Below, in pieces: positions 47,085-58,591 of a DNA stretch of 64,000 nt. Positions within the stretch are counted from its first letter, which is position 1. Each line of letters begins with the position of its first letter. The notes under the pieces were generated by a model. The model ran no database searches and had not been told where the DNA came from. It saw only the letters and a program-made list of their open reading frames with translations. Source of the DNA: Macrobrachium rosenbergii. Taxonomy: Eukaryota > Arthropoda > Malacostraca > Decapoda > Palaemonidae. Location: the NCBI RefSeq assembly GCF_040412425.1, contig NC_089768.1, positions 3,770,001-3,834,000 on the forward strand. Reading direction: 5' to 3'. The position numbers were made by a program, and so were the translations under genes.

Positions 47085-49463
47085 TGGTGGGGGTGGATGA
47101 GCGTGATTTTAGTGCAATTTATGATCCTTTGATTAAATGTTGGACAGCTACATGGAAATGGTCTGAAGGCAAGGAGCCTGGCATCCTGGAGAATGGTGTT
47201 AAGGCATATTCTGTACCTCAGGAGGCAAAGGACCTGTATGAATCAGAGCTACAAAGATGGGTGAGTGATGGTTGGCTGCTTCCTTATGATGAGAATAAAT
47301 ATGGACCAGCTAAGGGCTTATTCCCCTCATGGCTGTTGTACAGCAAAATAAAAGAAGGTGCGGCCTGTACTGGACTTCAGAGAACTGAATACGTACATTG
47401 ATGCATTTACAGCAGACTCGGATGTGTGTTCAGACAAACTATGTGAGTGGCGCAGGCAAGGAATGAATGTATCTGTAGTGGACTTGGCTAAAGCTTACCT
47501 GCAGATAAGAATCCATGAGTCTCTGTGGCCATACCAGACTGTATATTTCAAAGGCCAGAGGTATTGTCTGACTCGACTGGGGTTTGGCTTGAATATTGCT
47601 CCAATGGTAATGAAGTCTGTTTTAAACTGTGTTCTTCTTCAGGACCCAATTGTAAGAAAAGGAACATCAGCTTATATTGATGACATCTTGGTGAATGAAG
47701 ATATTGTTAAGGCCAGCCGTGTAGAGGAGCACCTCAGAAATTTTGGGCTAGTAAGTAAGCCACACCAAAGACTTGCTGAAGGGGCTCGAGCATTGGGCCT
47801 GAGAGTTTGGGGGGAGCAGGAGAGTCTTTTTTGGAAGAGGGACAATGACCTGGGCGATGCACCAAGACAATTGACTCGGCGAGCAGTGTTCTCATACTGT
47901 GGTAGACTGTTAGGCCATTACCCTGTTTGTGGATGGCTGCTAGTGGCGGTAGCATTCATCAAGAGAAGAGTCAATAAAGTCACTGAAGGATGGGACGACG
48001 TCATTAATGATGATTACATCAAAATGTGTTTACAGGAACTTCTGGAGAAGGTTAAGAAGGATGACCCTGTGAGAGGACAGTGGAATGTCACCGGTGACAA
48101 ATTCAAGATCTGGGTGGATGCTAGTTCTCTTGCACTTGGTGTTGCAGTGGAAGTAAATGGTTCCATTGTGGAAGATGCCAGCTGGCTGCGGAAAGACGGC
48201 TCTTGCCACATCAATATGGCTGAGTTAGATGCAGTCATTAAAGGATTGAATCTTGCACTGGCTTGGAAGATACAAAAGGTGGAATTAATGACTGACTCAT
48301 CTACTGTGCATAGATGGATTTCAGATGGACTTTTAGGAAAAAGCAGATTGAAGACTAAGGCTGCAAGTGAAATGCTCATCAGAAGAAGACAAGGAATAGT
48401 CTTGTCATTGATAGAAGAGTGTGACCTCCAGCTGTCTATTACACTTGTGTCTTCTGCCAATAATAAAGCTGACAGTTTGACACGTGTACCTCAGCGCTGG
48501 CTGAGGGACCTTGGTTCATGTCACCAAGATGCAAAACTTGTGTGTGCTTCTGTTGTCCCTGCCATTAGTGATGGAATTAAGGAGATCCATCATGCTGCTG
48601 GTCACCCGGGTGTGAGAAGAACTCTCTATTTTGTAAAGAAAGTCCATCCAGGAGTTACCAGGCGGCAAGTACAGGCTGTTGTCAAATGCTGTGAGGCATG
48701 CCAGTCAATAGACCCGGCCCCAGTGAAGTGGCAGAAGGGTAGTCTGGAAGTGGATAGAGTGTGGCAGAGAGTTGCTATGGATATTACTCACTATGATGGA
48801 TGGCCGTATCTTACTCTCATTGATTGTGGACCATCTCGATTTGCCATCTGGCATCGGCTCCGTTTTCAGACCAGTGAGAGCATCATCGGACAACTTGAGA
48901 CAGTGTTCTATGAACGAGGAGCGCCGGAGGAACTGTTAACAGACAATGACATTGCTTTTCGCAGCAAACTATTTGCTGACTTTGCAAAAAAGTGGTGCGT
49001 GCATCTTAATTTTAGATGTGCTTATGTTCCATCGGGAAATGGTATAGCTGAGAGATGCCATCAAACTGTTAAAGTCATTGCTGCAAGGAAAGGCTGTAGC
49101 ATTGCAGAGGCTGTATATCTGTATAATTTGATGCCTTGTGATGACTGCGACTCAACGACTGCCCCCGTCAGTATGCTGTATTCTTACCCTGTGAGGATCC
49201 GAGGAGTGGATCCATGCACAATGAACAAAGTGGCAGTGAGTGGCCCCTACAAAGCAGGTGATGAGGTGTGGGTAAAACCGTCCAACATGCGATGCAATAT
49301 GCAATTTGAAAGAGGCAAGGTTACGGGAGTTTTGTCAGAACAAGCTGTTGAAGTCAATGGAGTTCCACGCCATGTTAGAGATCTTCGTTCGTGTTCTTCA
49401 CAAGGATTGATATTGAGTGAGGAAACTACTAATGCTGAGGATGAGGAGCTTCTTATGCCTTAA
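47081..49463 (+). pseudogene. G3 pol: reverse transcriptase, RNase H and integrase
   Basis: The RT N-terminus (47081-47360) shifts once by frame into 47358-49463 (701 codons). RT: R-P-V-L-D-F-R-E-L-N, V-D-L-A-K-A-Y-L-Q-I, G-F-G-L-N-I-A-P and the catalytic Y-I-D-D at about 47670-47690. RNase H: W-V-D-A-S, A-E-L-D-A, M-T-D-S-S near 48110-48305. Integrase: zinc module H-H-A-A-G-H-P ... C-C-E-A-C (48590-48705), then core Asp in M-D-I-T, second Asp in L-T-D-N-D-I-A-F and Glu in G-N-G-I-A-E-R. The stop at 49461-49463 belongs to an inserted element. The native tail, ending in R-R-S-T-R-V-R-K, resumes at 51949 in the same frame. Confidence 0.85.
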
Positions 49464-49537
49464 ATGCCTACTGGACGTATCATATGTCGACTAAAATTGT
49501 CTGTTGGGTGCCAAGTGAACGTACCATACGTCAACTA

Positions 49538-51240
49538 CAAAAAATTTCAACCTTCGGTCAACTTTGACTCGACCGAAATGGTAAAAAAACGCAATTGTAA
49601 GCTAAAACTCTTACATTCTAGTAATATTCAATCATGTACCTTCATTTTGCAACAAATTGGAAGTCTCTAGCACAATATTTCGATTTGTGGTGAATTTTTG
49701 AAAAAAACTTTTTTCTTACGCCCGGGCGGTAACTCGGCCGAAAATTTCAGAAATTCTTTCGTCATTTTGTCGTAATATTTGCACTGTTCTATATTAGCCG
49801 TTACATAAAGTTTTATATATGAAAATGTGTGCAATTTCATGTAAAATACAACAAAATACAACCCATGGTTGTAGCTTTTATCAGTTTGGAAATATTTTCA
49901 TATAAATCACGATAACTGCCAAAATTTCAACCTTCGGTCAATTTTGACTCGACCGAAATGGTCAAAAAACGCAATTGTAAGCTAAAACTCTTACATTCTA
50001 ATAATATTCAATCATTTACCTTCATTTTGCAACCAATTGGAAGTCTCTAGCACAATATTTCGATTTATGGTGAATTTTTGAAAAAAAACTTTTTCCTTAC
50101 GTCCGCGCCAGAAATTCTTTTCAAATCACGTTGTCGTAATGTTTGCACTGTTTTATATTAGTCGTTACATAAAGTTTTATATATGGAAATGTGCGCAATT
50201 TCATGTAGAATACAACAGAAAATAACTCATGGTTGTAGCTTTTATCAGTTTTGAAATATTTTCATATAAATCACGATAACTGCCAAAATTTCAAGCTTCG
50301 GTCAACTTTAACTCGACCGAAATGGTAAAAAAACACAATTATAAGCTAAAATCTTACATTCTAGTAATATTCAATCATGTACCTTCATTTTGCAACAAAC
50401 TGGAAGTCTCTAGCACAATATTTTGATTTATGGTGAATTTCTGAAAAAAAAACTTTTTCCTTACATCTGTGCGCGGTAACTCGGCCGAACATCTCAGAAA
50501 TTCTTTCGTCAAGTTGTTGTAATGTTTGCATCGTTTTACATTAGTCGTTACATAAACTTTTATATATGAAAATGTGCACAATTTCATTTAGAATACAACA
50601 GAAGATAGCTCATGGTTGTAGCTTTTATCAGTTTTGAAATAATTTCACATAAATCACGATAACTGCCAAAATTTCAACCTTCGGTCAACTTTAACTCGAC
50701 TGAAATGGTCAAAAAACGCAATTGTAAGCTAAAACTCTTACATTCTAGTAATATTCAATCGTTTACCTTCATTTTGCAATAAATAGGCAGTCTCTAGCAC
50801 AATATTTCGATTTATGATGAATTTTTGAAAAAAACATTTTCCTTACGTCTGCGCGGTAACTCGGCCGAACATCTCAGAAATTCTTCGTCTCGTTGTCGTA
50901 ATATTTGCACCGTTTTGTATTAGTCGTTACATAAAGTTTTATATATGAAAATGTGCGCAATTTCATGTACAATACAACAGAAAATAACTCATGGTTGTAG
51001 CTTTTATCAGTTTTGAAATGTTTTCATATAAATCACGATAAATAGAAAAAATTCGACTTTCGGTCAACTTTAACTCGACCGAAATGGTCGAAAACTGCAA
51101 TTGTAAGCTAAAACACTTACAGTCTAGTAATATTCAATCAATTAGCTTCATTTTTCAACAAACGGGGAGTCTCTAGCACAATATTTCGATTTATGGTGAA
51201 TTTTTGAAAAAAACATTTTTTTACGTCCGCGCGTTACGAA
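49538..51240. repeat. Five-copy tandem repeat, unit about 375 bp
   Basis: Units start near AAATTTCAACCTTCGGTCAA and include ACTCGACCGAAATGGT and GGTAACTCGGCCGAA. Anchors GACCGAAATGG fall at about 49571, 49951, 50315, 50698 (GACTGAA) and 51077, spaced 380, 364, 383 and 379 bp. Copies are highly similar, with small indels; the fifth is shortened. Confidence 0.92.
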
Positions 51241-51330
51241 TTCATGCATCATTTTGTGATAATATACAACTAAAAAAATTAACTCATTAGCTTTAACCGT
51301 TGTGCTTACAGCGCGATTTGTATACAATTA

Positions 51331-51696
51331 CAGGCAGTCCCCGGTTTACGACGTTCCGAGGTTACGACGCTTTTCAAATATATTCATTAGAAATTATTTC
51401 CCGGCTTACGACGCATGTTCTGGGGTTACGACGCGTCGTACGCCGATCTGACGGAAGAAATATGGCCCCAAAACGGTAGAATAATCATAATTTGAAGGTT
51501 TTTTTGATGTAAAACTCAATAATAATGCCGTTTACATCGTTTTCAATGCACCCAGAGCATTAAAAGTAAGGGTTTCTTATGATTTTTGACGATTTTCGAC
51601 GATTTTCCGGCTTACGACGATTTTCGGGTTACGACGATTTTCGGATTACGACGCGGCGCAAGAACGGAACCCCCGTCGTAAACCGGGAACCGCCTG
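51331..51696. mobile_element. Pogo/Tigger-type MITE, 366 bp, nested in the piggyBac-like element
   Basis: It starts CAGGCAGTCCCCGGTTTACG and ends CGTAAACCGGGAACCGCCTG, inverted repeats of at least 22 bp with two mismatches. TA flanks both sides (51329-51330 and 51697-51698). The interior holds several ACGACGATTTTCGG-type units. No ORF. Confidence 0.85.
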
Positions 51697-52083
51697 TATA
51701 TGTTTTTTTTTTTTTTGCTGTCATATATTCCAATATTTATATATGATATTTTTTTTCATTTCTGATGGTTGCATACTAAACTTCACGCAATGAAAAAAAA
51801 GAGCCAAAAATGAACTCTTAATCTTAAAAACTAAGCGTGCTGTGATTTTTTGAAAAGAACTTTTTTTCCGCTTCGGCGCTAACTCACCGAACGCCGCCGG
51901 CATACGGGAGACGTTTTTGTAAATAGAGGCTCGGCATTTAAGGGTTATACAGCTTCCTGTTCATGAAGATGAGGGGGAAGAGGAAGATGAGGGTACTGTT
52001 GTTGAGTGCAACATGATTCCAAGACGTTCAACAAGAGTTAGAAAAGCTAGTTTGTAATATATGTGAATGTAATTCAGGGGGAT

Positions 52084-52421
52084 TGTATAATTATTGTTTG
52101 AAACTGTTAATTACTGTTTGGGTTTAATTGGGCAGTTTGTGTATAAAGGTATTTCTGTTGTTGTGGGTTATTAAGGAAGAGGTGTAAATGACCAGTTATG
52201 ACTAACTGAGTTTGTATATTACTTGTTGTCGATTGTCAATGATTATTTAAGATGTTCTCTTGGAGAGTGGGGAGTATGGGCAGTTAGTTCAAGTCAAGCC
52301 CTGTAGGAGATAATTACCTCTCCACCAAAGGATTGTTGTGTGTCTGTATCCATTATATATATATTATTTTTTAAGTACAGAAGAAGAGAAAAAACCAAGT
52401 CTGTGTTTCTTTGCTGCTTCA
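52084..52421 (+). repeat. 3' LTR of G3
   Basis: 338 bp, near-identical to 45617-45951. Preceded by the CAGGGGGA polypurine tract and followed by target duplicate CTGAC. Confidence 0.93.
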
Positions 52422-53220
52422 CTGACAACTCTCGTATAGGCTTGTATGGTGCACGAGTCAGTCTCCTAAGAATGAGAGTCACATCCCACTCAGGGGGCCT
52501 GAGTTCCCTTTCGAAGCTTTTCATCAGCAAGTAAATCTCCAGCTGGGAAGAGATGTCCACACCCTTCAGACATAGGATTAGGCCCCAGGCCCTATAGCCC
52601 TTTACAGCTGAGACGGAGAGAAGCTTCTCTTGACGAAGAGAGATGAGGAAGTCCACTAGCTGCTGATGAATAGTAGCTCCGACCGGAGAGAGACCCCACC
52701 TACGACACCAACCACAGAAGACAGCCCATTTCCCCTGGTACACCGCTGCAGAGGATTGGCGAAGGTATCCAGACATCTCTGTCCCTGTGTGGCAAGAAAA
52801 ACCTCTTGCTCGCAAGAGATGCTGGATAGTCTCCAGCTGTGAAGAGACATGGACTCCACTGACTGGTGGTACCGTTCTACGTGCGGTTAACACAGAGGGC
52901 TGTGCCAGGGGGTAACCTCTCGGTGCCTCGAAAAATAGAGCTAGCCGGTCTAGGTACCAAACAGCATGTGGCCACTTGGTAGCCGCCAGGGTCATTCTGA
53001 GATTCGGAATGATCATTACTCCGTTGATCACCCTGTGAATCAGACAAAATGGAGGAAAGGCATACACGATCAGGTTGTCCCATGGGTGTTGGAAGGCATC
53101 TTCTGCAGCAGCCCATGGGTCTGGCACGATGGAACAGAACACTTGAAGTTTTCTGTTGCGCCGGATGGCAACCAGGTTGATAATATGGAAGACCCCACAA
53201 ATTGAACAACCTTTCCATGA
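52422..53220 (-). pseudogene. DIRS copy C methyltransferase-like region and recombinase N-terminus
   Basis: The minus-strand frame from 53142 reads F-C-S-I-V-P-D-P-W-A-A-A-E-D-A-F-Q-H-P-W and Y-A-F-P-P-F-C-L-I (methyltransferase-like end). The recombinase N-terminus follows with L-E-T-I-Q-H-L-L-R-A-R-G-F-S and Y-Q-G-K-W-A-V-F-C-G-W, then S-V-S-A-V-K-G-Y-R. The frame runs into the G3 LTR at 52421. It is better preserved than copy A here, uninterrupted for about 240 codons. Confidence 0.75.
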
Positions 53221-53236
53221 TGTCTGTGTGAAGGGA

Positions 53237-53848
53237 TCATTCTGTCCCTATCACTTCACCCTGGCGACTGAATTTGTCTGCCATTACATTCCTCTTGCCT
53301 GGAATGTATCTGGCTGACAGCTCTACAGTGCGTGCTACTGCCCACTCATGTACCTGCACTGTCAACAGGTGTAGCGGAAGAGACACTAAGCCCCCCTGCT
53401 TGTTGACATGTGCCACTACTGTGGTGTTGTCACTCATCAACACCACCTAGTGTACCATTATTCCATCCTGGAACTCTTGGAGAGCCAGGAAGGCTGCCTC
53501 GAGCTCCAGGCTATTGATGTGAAGGTGCTAGTCGTTTTGGCTCCACCCACCTGAAACCAGCAACTCCTTCTGATGTGCTCCCCATCCCTCACTTGAAGCA
53601 TCTGAGAACAAAAGTATCTTGGGAGGGGAAGTGTGCAGAGAAATTCCTACTACAAGGTTTCTGTTGTCTAGCCACCAGGCTAAGTCCTGTCTCATTTCTC
53701 CGAGAGAGGAATGACAAGGGAAGGGGAGTCCCAAGCTGGAGACCAAAACGCCTTCATTCTTCACTAGAGAGAACGAAGGTGAAACCTCCCATGAGGGACC
53801 AGCTTCTCCAAAGATGACAGGTGGCCGAGGATGACTTGCCAATGCCAA
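53237..53848 (-). pseudogene. DIRS copy C RNase H
   Basis: Two minus-strand frames: 53848-53528 with L-F-S-D-A-S-S-E-G-W-G-A-H and 53446-53237 with M-S-D-N-T-T-V-V-A-H-V-N-K-Q and L-S-A-R-Y-I-P-G-K-R-N-V-M-A-D. Together they hold the Asp residues of RNase H. A stop near 53450 and a frame change separate them. This copy lacks the extra ~110 bp seen in copy A RNase H. Confidence 0.7.
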
Positions 53849-53849
53849 G

Positions 53850-54665
53850 CTGGTTGCTCCTGTTGAGACAGGAACAAGTGTTAGTGCCTCCTGAACCCGC
53901 TGATATGCGAGTCTAAGGGAAAGACTCTCACTGCTGCCATATCTATCAGCATGCCTAGGTACTTTATCCTCTGCTTGGGTGTGAGATTGGGCTTTTCAAT
54001 ATTTACCATGACCCCTAGGTTGTGGCAAAACTCGAGGAATCGATCCTTGTCATGGAGCAGCTATAATTGAGGGCTCGCCAGGACTAGCCAATCGTCGAGA
54101 TACCTCGGCAGACGTATCCCATGTGAATGAGCCCAAGCTGACACAAGGGTGAACACTCGCGTCAACACCAGGGGAGCAATTGAGAGCCCGAAGCAGAGTA
54201 CCCTGAACTGGAATACTGTCTGCCTGAGGATGAAACTTGGGTACTTGCGAGGGGACAGATGAATGGGTAATTGAAAATGCACATACTTTAGGTCCACCAT
54301 AAGCATGAATTTGAACTCCCTGATGTGTGCGAACAATGAACATATCATTTCTATTGTGAACCAAGTCTAGCGAATGAATCGGTTCAAGGGAAGGAGGTCT
54401 GTGACAGGTCTCCAACCCCCTGTTGCTTTCTCCACAAGAAAGATGCGGCTGTAAAAGCCTGGGGACCAGTCTGTCACAACTTCCACAGTGCCTTTCTTCA
54501 GCATCACTTCTACCTCCACTCAAAGGGCGAGGTCCTTCAGTGAACCGGGAACGTATGTTTGGAGATAGCCATCCCCCCCAACCAACAGTCTGGTCCGAGA
54601 CTCAAAGGGAAGTAGATAGCCCTCCTAAAGGACATCCACTACCCAGGTCTCAGCTCCATATCACT
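53850..54665 (-). pseudogene. DIRS copy C reverse transcriptase
   Basis: The minus-strand frame 54348-54061 contains M-V-D-L-K-Y-V-H-F-Q-L-P-I-H, F-G-L-S-I-A-P-L-V and the catalytic R-Y-L-D-D-W-L-V-L-A. An earlier part (54523-54380) is readable in another frame. The region 54540-54665 corresponds to the pol start of copy A, and homology stops near 54665. Frameshifts and stops make it inactive. Confidence 0.75.
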
Positions 54666-57600
54666 GCCATTTTGGTGGTGAATAACTGTTTAGAACAATT
54701 GTCATATGAACAGAAATTATCGTACATTACTGTTTTGTTTGTGATTGGCAATGAAACGTAATAAAACCATTTTTATCTTATATTTTTTTGGCATATCTTC
54801 ATAATAAATAGCCTGTTAGAGGAATAATTCCATATCGATGAAATCAACTTTTATCCATGCGAGGCCATCTGACAAAATGTAAACATAGAGTTCTGGTTGT
54901 GCTCACAGCAGTCTTTATCTTTCAGTAACCTTTCAGAAATTTTAATGGCAGTGTAATTACGGTAAGAACATTTAGGATAACATTCACTTTTCATTCAAAA
55001 TTCATTATCATTTTGGTGGTAAGGTGAATATAGGAGACATCCAATTATTATTGTTTATATTGTGCAATTTCTCTGATTGTACTGTATTATCATAAGTCAA
55101 TCTGCATTGAACCTCCAGAATTAGCTGATATTAATAATTAAAAATAAAAAGAATTAATAGTGCTGTAAAGTACAGTACCATATATGTACAGAGGCTAGGC
55201 TACTGTATATGCATAGATTATACTGTAACTGTATAGTGTAGGCTAGGCTCCCTCCGACTTTCGATATTTTTGACTGATGATGGATCTATTGTAGTGTATT
55301 CCCATTGTAACTAGGGGACTACCTGTATTCCTGAAATCTAAGACAATGACAGAAATACAACAAAGGCACTGGTTCAGCATCAAGCTAAAGGACAAACTGT
55401 GCAAAATAGCATGCAAAAGGCAACTGACCCCTCAAGCCGTTGGCACTCAAGAGTTGCAGTGTTCTTGGTCCGTATATTTTTTCTGTCATGCATACACCAG
55501 CTGCATCAGATGCAAGTTGGTTTTTTTTTTTTTTTTAAGGAAAAAGAAAACACATTTTATAAGCTGGCAAATACAGTAATTGAAGATTTAGAACTCGGGA
55601 TGTGGTGAACCCTGACACAAAGGCTTTATATGAATACAGTACACTGTAATTTGCATAAACCTATGTAAACTTAAGGGTTAATTAACATGAAAAAAATTGT
55701 ATGCTATTTACTATTACCAATTAACCAATACTACAATTATTAAGCCAACCATTCACTCAATTTTTGTCACAACTGATCATAAAACCATACATAAAGGATA
55801 AATGTAACATTATTGTTACTTACATATAACAAACAAAAAGATTTTATAATAAAAACATTTCTGGGTTCACTTTAGCCACAAATTTTTGACAATCTGAACT
55901 GATTCAAATAAAATAATGTCTAAAGAGTATTGCTATGAATGGTCCCTTAATCCAGATGCAGCCATATATCTTACAATTACTGACATACAGCACTGAGACT
56001 ACTACATGATATTCGGACCTTGTCTAAGAAGATAAAAAATATGGAAATCAATAAATATCCCAAAATGACACAAAACTTCTTTTCAAAACTTTTATCCTAA
56101 TAAAGTTATCTTTATTTTTTTACAAAATGGTGTTCAATTATTTATCTAAGAAACAGTAAATACCTTGAAAAACTTGCAAATGGTAACATTCAGCAAAGTG
56201 CTAAAATTTAATATCTTCTAAATGAACCTAGACAAACATCATCAGAATATCATGCCAATAAACTTATGGAATTTAAAAATAATGAACCTTAAAACAATTA
56301 AATAAATGAAAATTGTATGACATACATACAATGTTGGGATACACTTTCCTACAAGATTAGCCAAATGAATGTGGATACTAAACAAGATAAGTTGTAGACC
56401 TTAAAATTATTCCCTAAATGGGCATGCTACTAAGTAGATATATTCAATAAGGACACAATTAATATAGGCATTTATATCATATTATATCATAGTGTGTGTA
56501 TATAATCAATTGCAACCTCCTTTAACAACCTTGATTTCTTCTTCACATTTCAAGTTAAATTTATATTACAGCTTTGTTCTTATAAACTGTCACAGTAAAA
56601 TACAACCAAAAGTCTAATTATATGAAAATACTCTACAACAGAGGGAGTATTAATTTTTATTTTAACAGGTACTACGAGACAAAATTGCAAACACTTAACA
56701 TTCAATGTCCTTGCTTACTTTATTATTTTAATTACTGAATTTTCAAATATAAGCTGCACTAATGAAGTATACAAAATCTTAAGTTGCCAGTGGTACTGGC
56801 AAAAACTTAAAACTAAGTGGCAAAGATTCCTAACGCATGCAATTTCAAGCGTAATACATAAGCCATGTAGAGTATTACAGATAAAAAGCATACACATACT
56901 GTTGCTATCATTGCAAACAGCACATCTCATCTTGAGCATCTAATATGGAAACGTAAGATAACAAACTTTCATTTCAATTTAAATCATGTAAATTTTTTCT
57001 CTGCTTCATGTTGTCTGATGTTTAACTTTCAATGACTTGTAGAACATGTATACTTTTTTGGCAACGAAACATACAGTATGATTGTAAATGCAGAAGGCAT
57101 ACCTAAATATTGCCAACTGTTGGCTAACACTCAAACTAGCAATGTTTTTACACAAGATAATATATAACACATAATCAACCTTGCAGTCCAATACACATTT
57201 ATTTATTATAAAAGGCTTATCCAACCCATATTAAATTTGGATCCTTGTTCTGCTACTGAGAAGATGGCTAATCAACTACTGTAACCTTCCAATAGGCATC
57301 AATATTCCTTAAACCTTCAATAGTAGAATTCTACACCAAGGTACATATCCAGGTGGAAGCAGCTGCCACAGAATTCCAGAGTTTGGGTGTTATTTTCTGA
57401 TTTTAATATCACCTTCATTCTTTCATTTAATTGTCTTGTATGACCAAAAATTGTCAATACATGAAGTGCTGATAGAATTACGAGGGAAATTGGCTATTTT
57501 CCCAGTGGGTGAGAATTATAAGTGTACATTTGATTGTTCTAAATGCTCTGGCTAACAGAAGATACATACATAAATATGGAATTATAAAGACCCAGGAAAA

Positions 57601-58516
57601 AAGGAGCATGGGTTAATTAGCCAAATATGTCTGGTTTTTGAAACCTGACTCAATGGATTCTTTACTTTTTATTTTTTATCATGAGAAATAAATGGCCTTT
57701 AAAATATTTTATGGAGTTTGGAAATTACATAGCTGCCAGGTATTGCTGGCTAGTGGTCTAACAGTGGAAAACAGTGGGTTTACTTTATTCTTTAAAGAGA
57801 TGAGAATAAATTTGGTGCTGGACTGAACCAGAATCATACTAGTTACTTTGAGATAAATTTAAGCCTACTAAGCTGTTACCTTACACAGTGGTTGGTATAT
57901 TTAGCACATACCAATAAGCTAGTTAAGCTCCAATGCTGATATAAAAACTTACAATCTCTTACACTAGTCTCCAAGCTCTGGTAATGTACTGTGATGACAA
58001 TCAAACATACAACAATAAAAAAGGAACTCAAGGAACAGAACAATGCCTGCATATAGTGAGAACTGTCATCTAAAGCCAATTCAACACTTCCTGAAAACAG
58101 AGCTTGTGGTCTGCAGTTTTAAAATAATTCTATTGTTCAGATTACAGTTTATTCAAATATCTCCTGCACGGTGATAAAAGGATCTATATTCTGTTTCCAT
58201 ATTAATATTCTCTGGGTGATGCAAAAGAAGTAATTATGTTATCCATAACACTTCAGTGTACTTTTATGCAAGTTCACTTAAAGAGACAGTAACCTATATA
58301 ATGCATGGTATTCAGTAAAAGATCAACCTGCTAAACCTAAAGCTATATCTGTAAACTGGGATTTGGGAAATGGAAGTTTCTTTACACTGTTCCATTTTCC
58401 ACAAAGGAGCTGTATACGCATACTTACCACAACCAAATAAATCTTCAGATTCCTCAAAGACTTAAAAGGAGCAGATTCTAACTCCTTGAAAGAAAAGCTT
58501 GCTGTGTATGGTCTCT
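54666..58516 (-). other. Non-coding AT-rich DNA, probably containing the cathepsin 3' UTR
   Basis: No domain-bearing ORF on either strand. It lies immediately downstream (minus strand) of the cathepsin stop codon. Candidate minus-strand poly(A) signals occur as TTTATT on the + strand, for example 57198-57207. A GGGGACTACCTGTA motif near 55314 looks like one end of a pogo-type MITE, whose partner I could not find. Confidence 0.4.
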
Positions 58517-58591
58517 TTAAGGAACAACAGCACTGGTAGCCATCTGATTTACACCACAGGTTCCATCTCCTCGGTAAACTAGGTAATAACC
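58517..58591 (-). CDS. Cathepsin F-like cysteine protease, last coding exon
   Basis: Papain-family lysosomal/secreted protease; only the final 24 residues are here. After the acceptor AG (complement of 58592-58593), preceded by a pyrimidine-rich tract, the minus strand reads G-Y-Y-L-V-Y-R-G-D-G-T-C-G-V-N-Q-M-A and ends S-A-V-V-P before TAA (58517-58519). The G-Y-Y-x-x-x-R-G-x-G-x-C-G-V-N-x-M pattern is the conserved C-terminus of cathepsin F-type enzymes; the Cys belongs to a conserved disulfide and the GYY follows the Asn-Ser-Trp-Gly active-site loop. No NSWG exon is found up to 64000, so earlier exons lie beyond the right edge, across an intron that contains a LINE. Another papain-family member cannot be excluded. 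Confidence 0.75.
   Translation of the reverse strand, partial: GYYLVYRGDGTCGVNQMATSAVVP

Larger units (their letters stand above)
49457..51944. mobile_element. piggyBac-like non-autonomous element carrying tandem repeats, inserted in G3 pol
   Basis: The terminal repeats GCCTTAAATGCC (49457-49468) and GGCATTTAAGGG (51933-51944) pair at 11 of 12 positions. TTAT flanks both sides (49453-49456 and 51945-51948), a variant of the piggyBac TTAA site. Removing it with one TTAT restores an uninterrupted G3 pol frame, which fixes the boundaries. Most of the interior is five ~375-bp tandem repeats plus one nested MITE. No transposase is encoded. The CCCTT-type end (read from the right side) fits piggyBac termini. 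Confidence 0.85.
45617..52421 (+). mobile_element. LTR retrotransposon G3, both LTRs, 5-bp target duplication
   Basis: 5' LTR 45617-45951 and 3' LTR 52084-52421 both start TGTATAATTATTG and end TGCTGCTTCA. Direct repeats CTGAC lie at 45612-45616 and 52422-52426. The purine tract CAGGGGGA precedes the 3' LTR. The internal order gag (two CCHC knuckles), protease, RT, RNase H, integrase is that of Ty3/Gypsy. By eye the LTRs differ at about seven positions plus two 1-bp indels. The pol 3' end is interrupted by a 2.5-kb piggyBac-like element. Confidence 0.93.
45300..54665 (-). mobile_element. DIRS-type element, copy C, split by LTR retrotransposon G3
   Basis: Minus-strand relative of copy A. The upstream part (RT, RNase H, recombinase N-terminus) lies at 54665-52422 and the recombinase core continues at 45616-45300. 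The two halves join exactly at the 5-bp sequence CTGAC, duplicated on each side of G3. Copy C begins inside the region corresponding to 37070 of copy A, so gag and the left terminal repeat are missing. Its other end stops near 45300 at an unrelated dispersed repeat. Confidence 0.8.

Noticed and set aside
49538..51240. CRISPR-like or regulatory array
   Set aside because: The units are contiguous 364-383 bp tandem repeats without spacers in eukaryotic DNA; this is satellite-type repetition.
49460..51941. TTAA as target duplication of the element in G3 pol
   Set aside because: TTAA also occurs near both ends, but only the TTAT boundaries (49453-49456 and 51945-51948) leave the pol frame continuous and give a 12-bp terminal repeat.
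55346..55608. Overlapping 77- and 69-codon ORFs
   Set aside because: No recognisable domain, ending in a poly-Phe stretch from a T run; no splice or promoter context.
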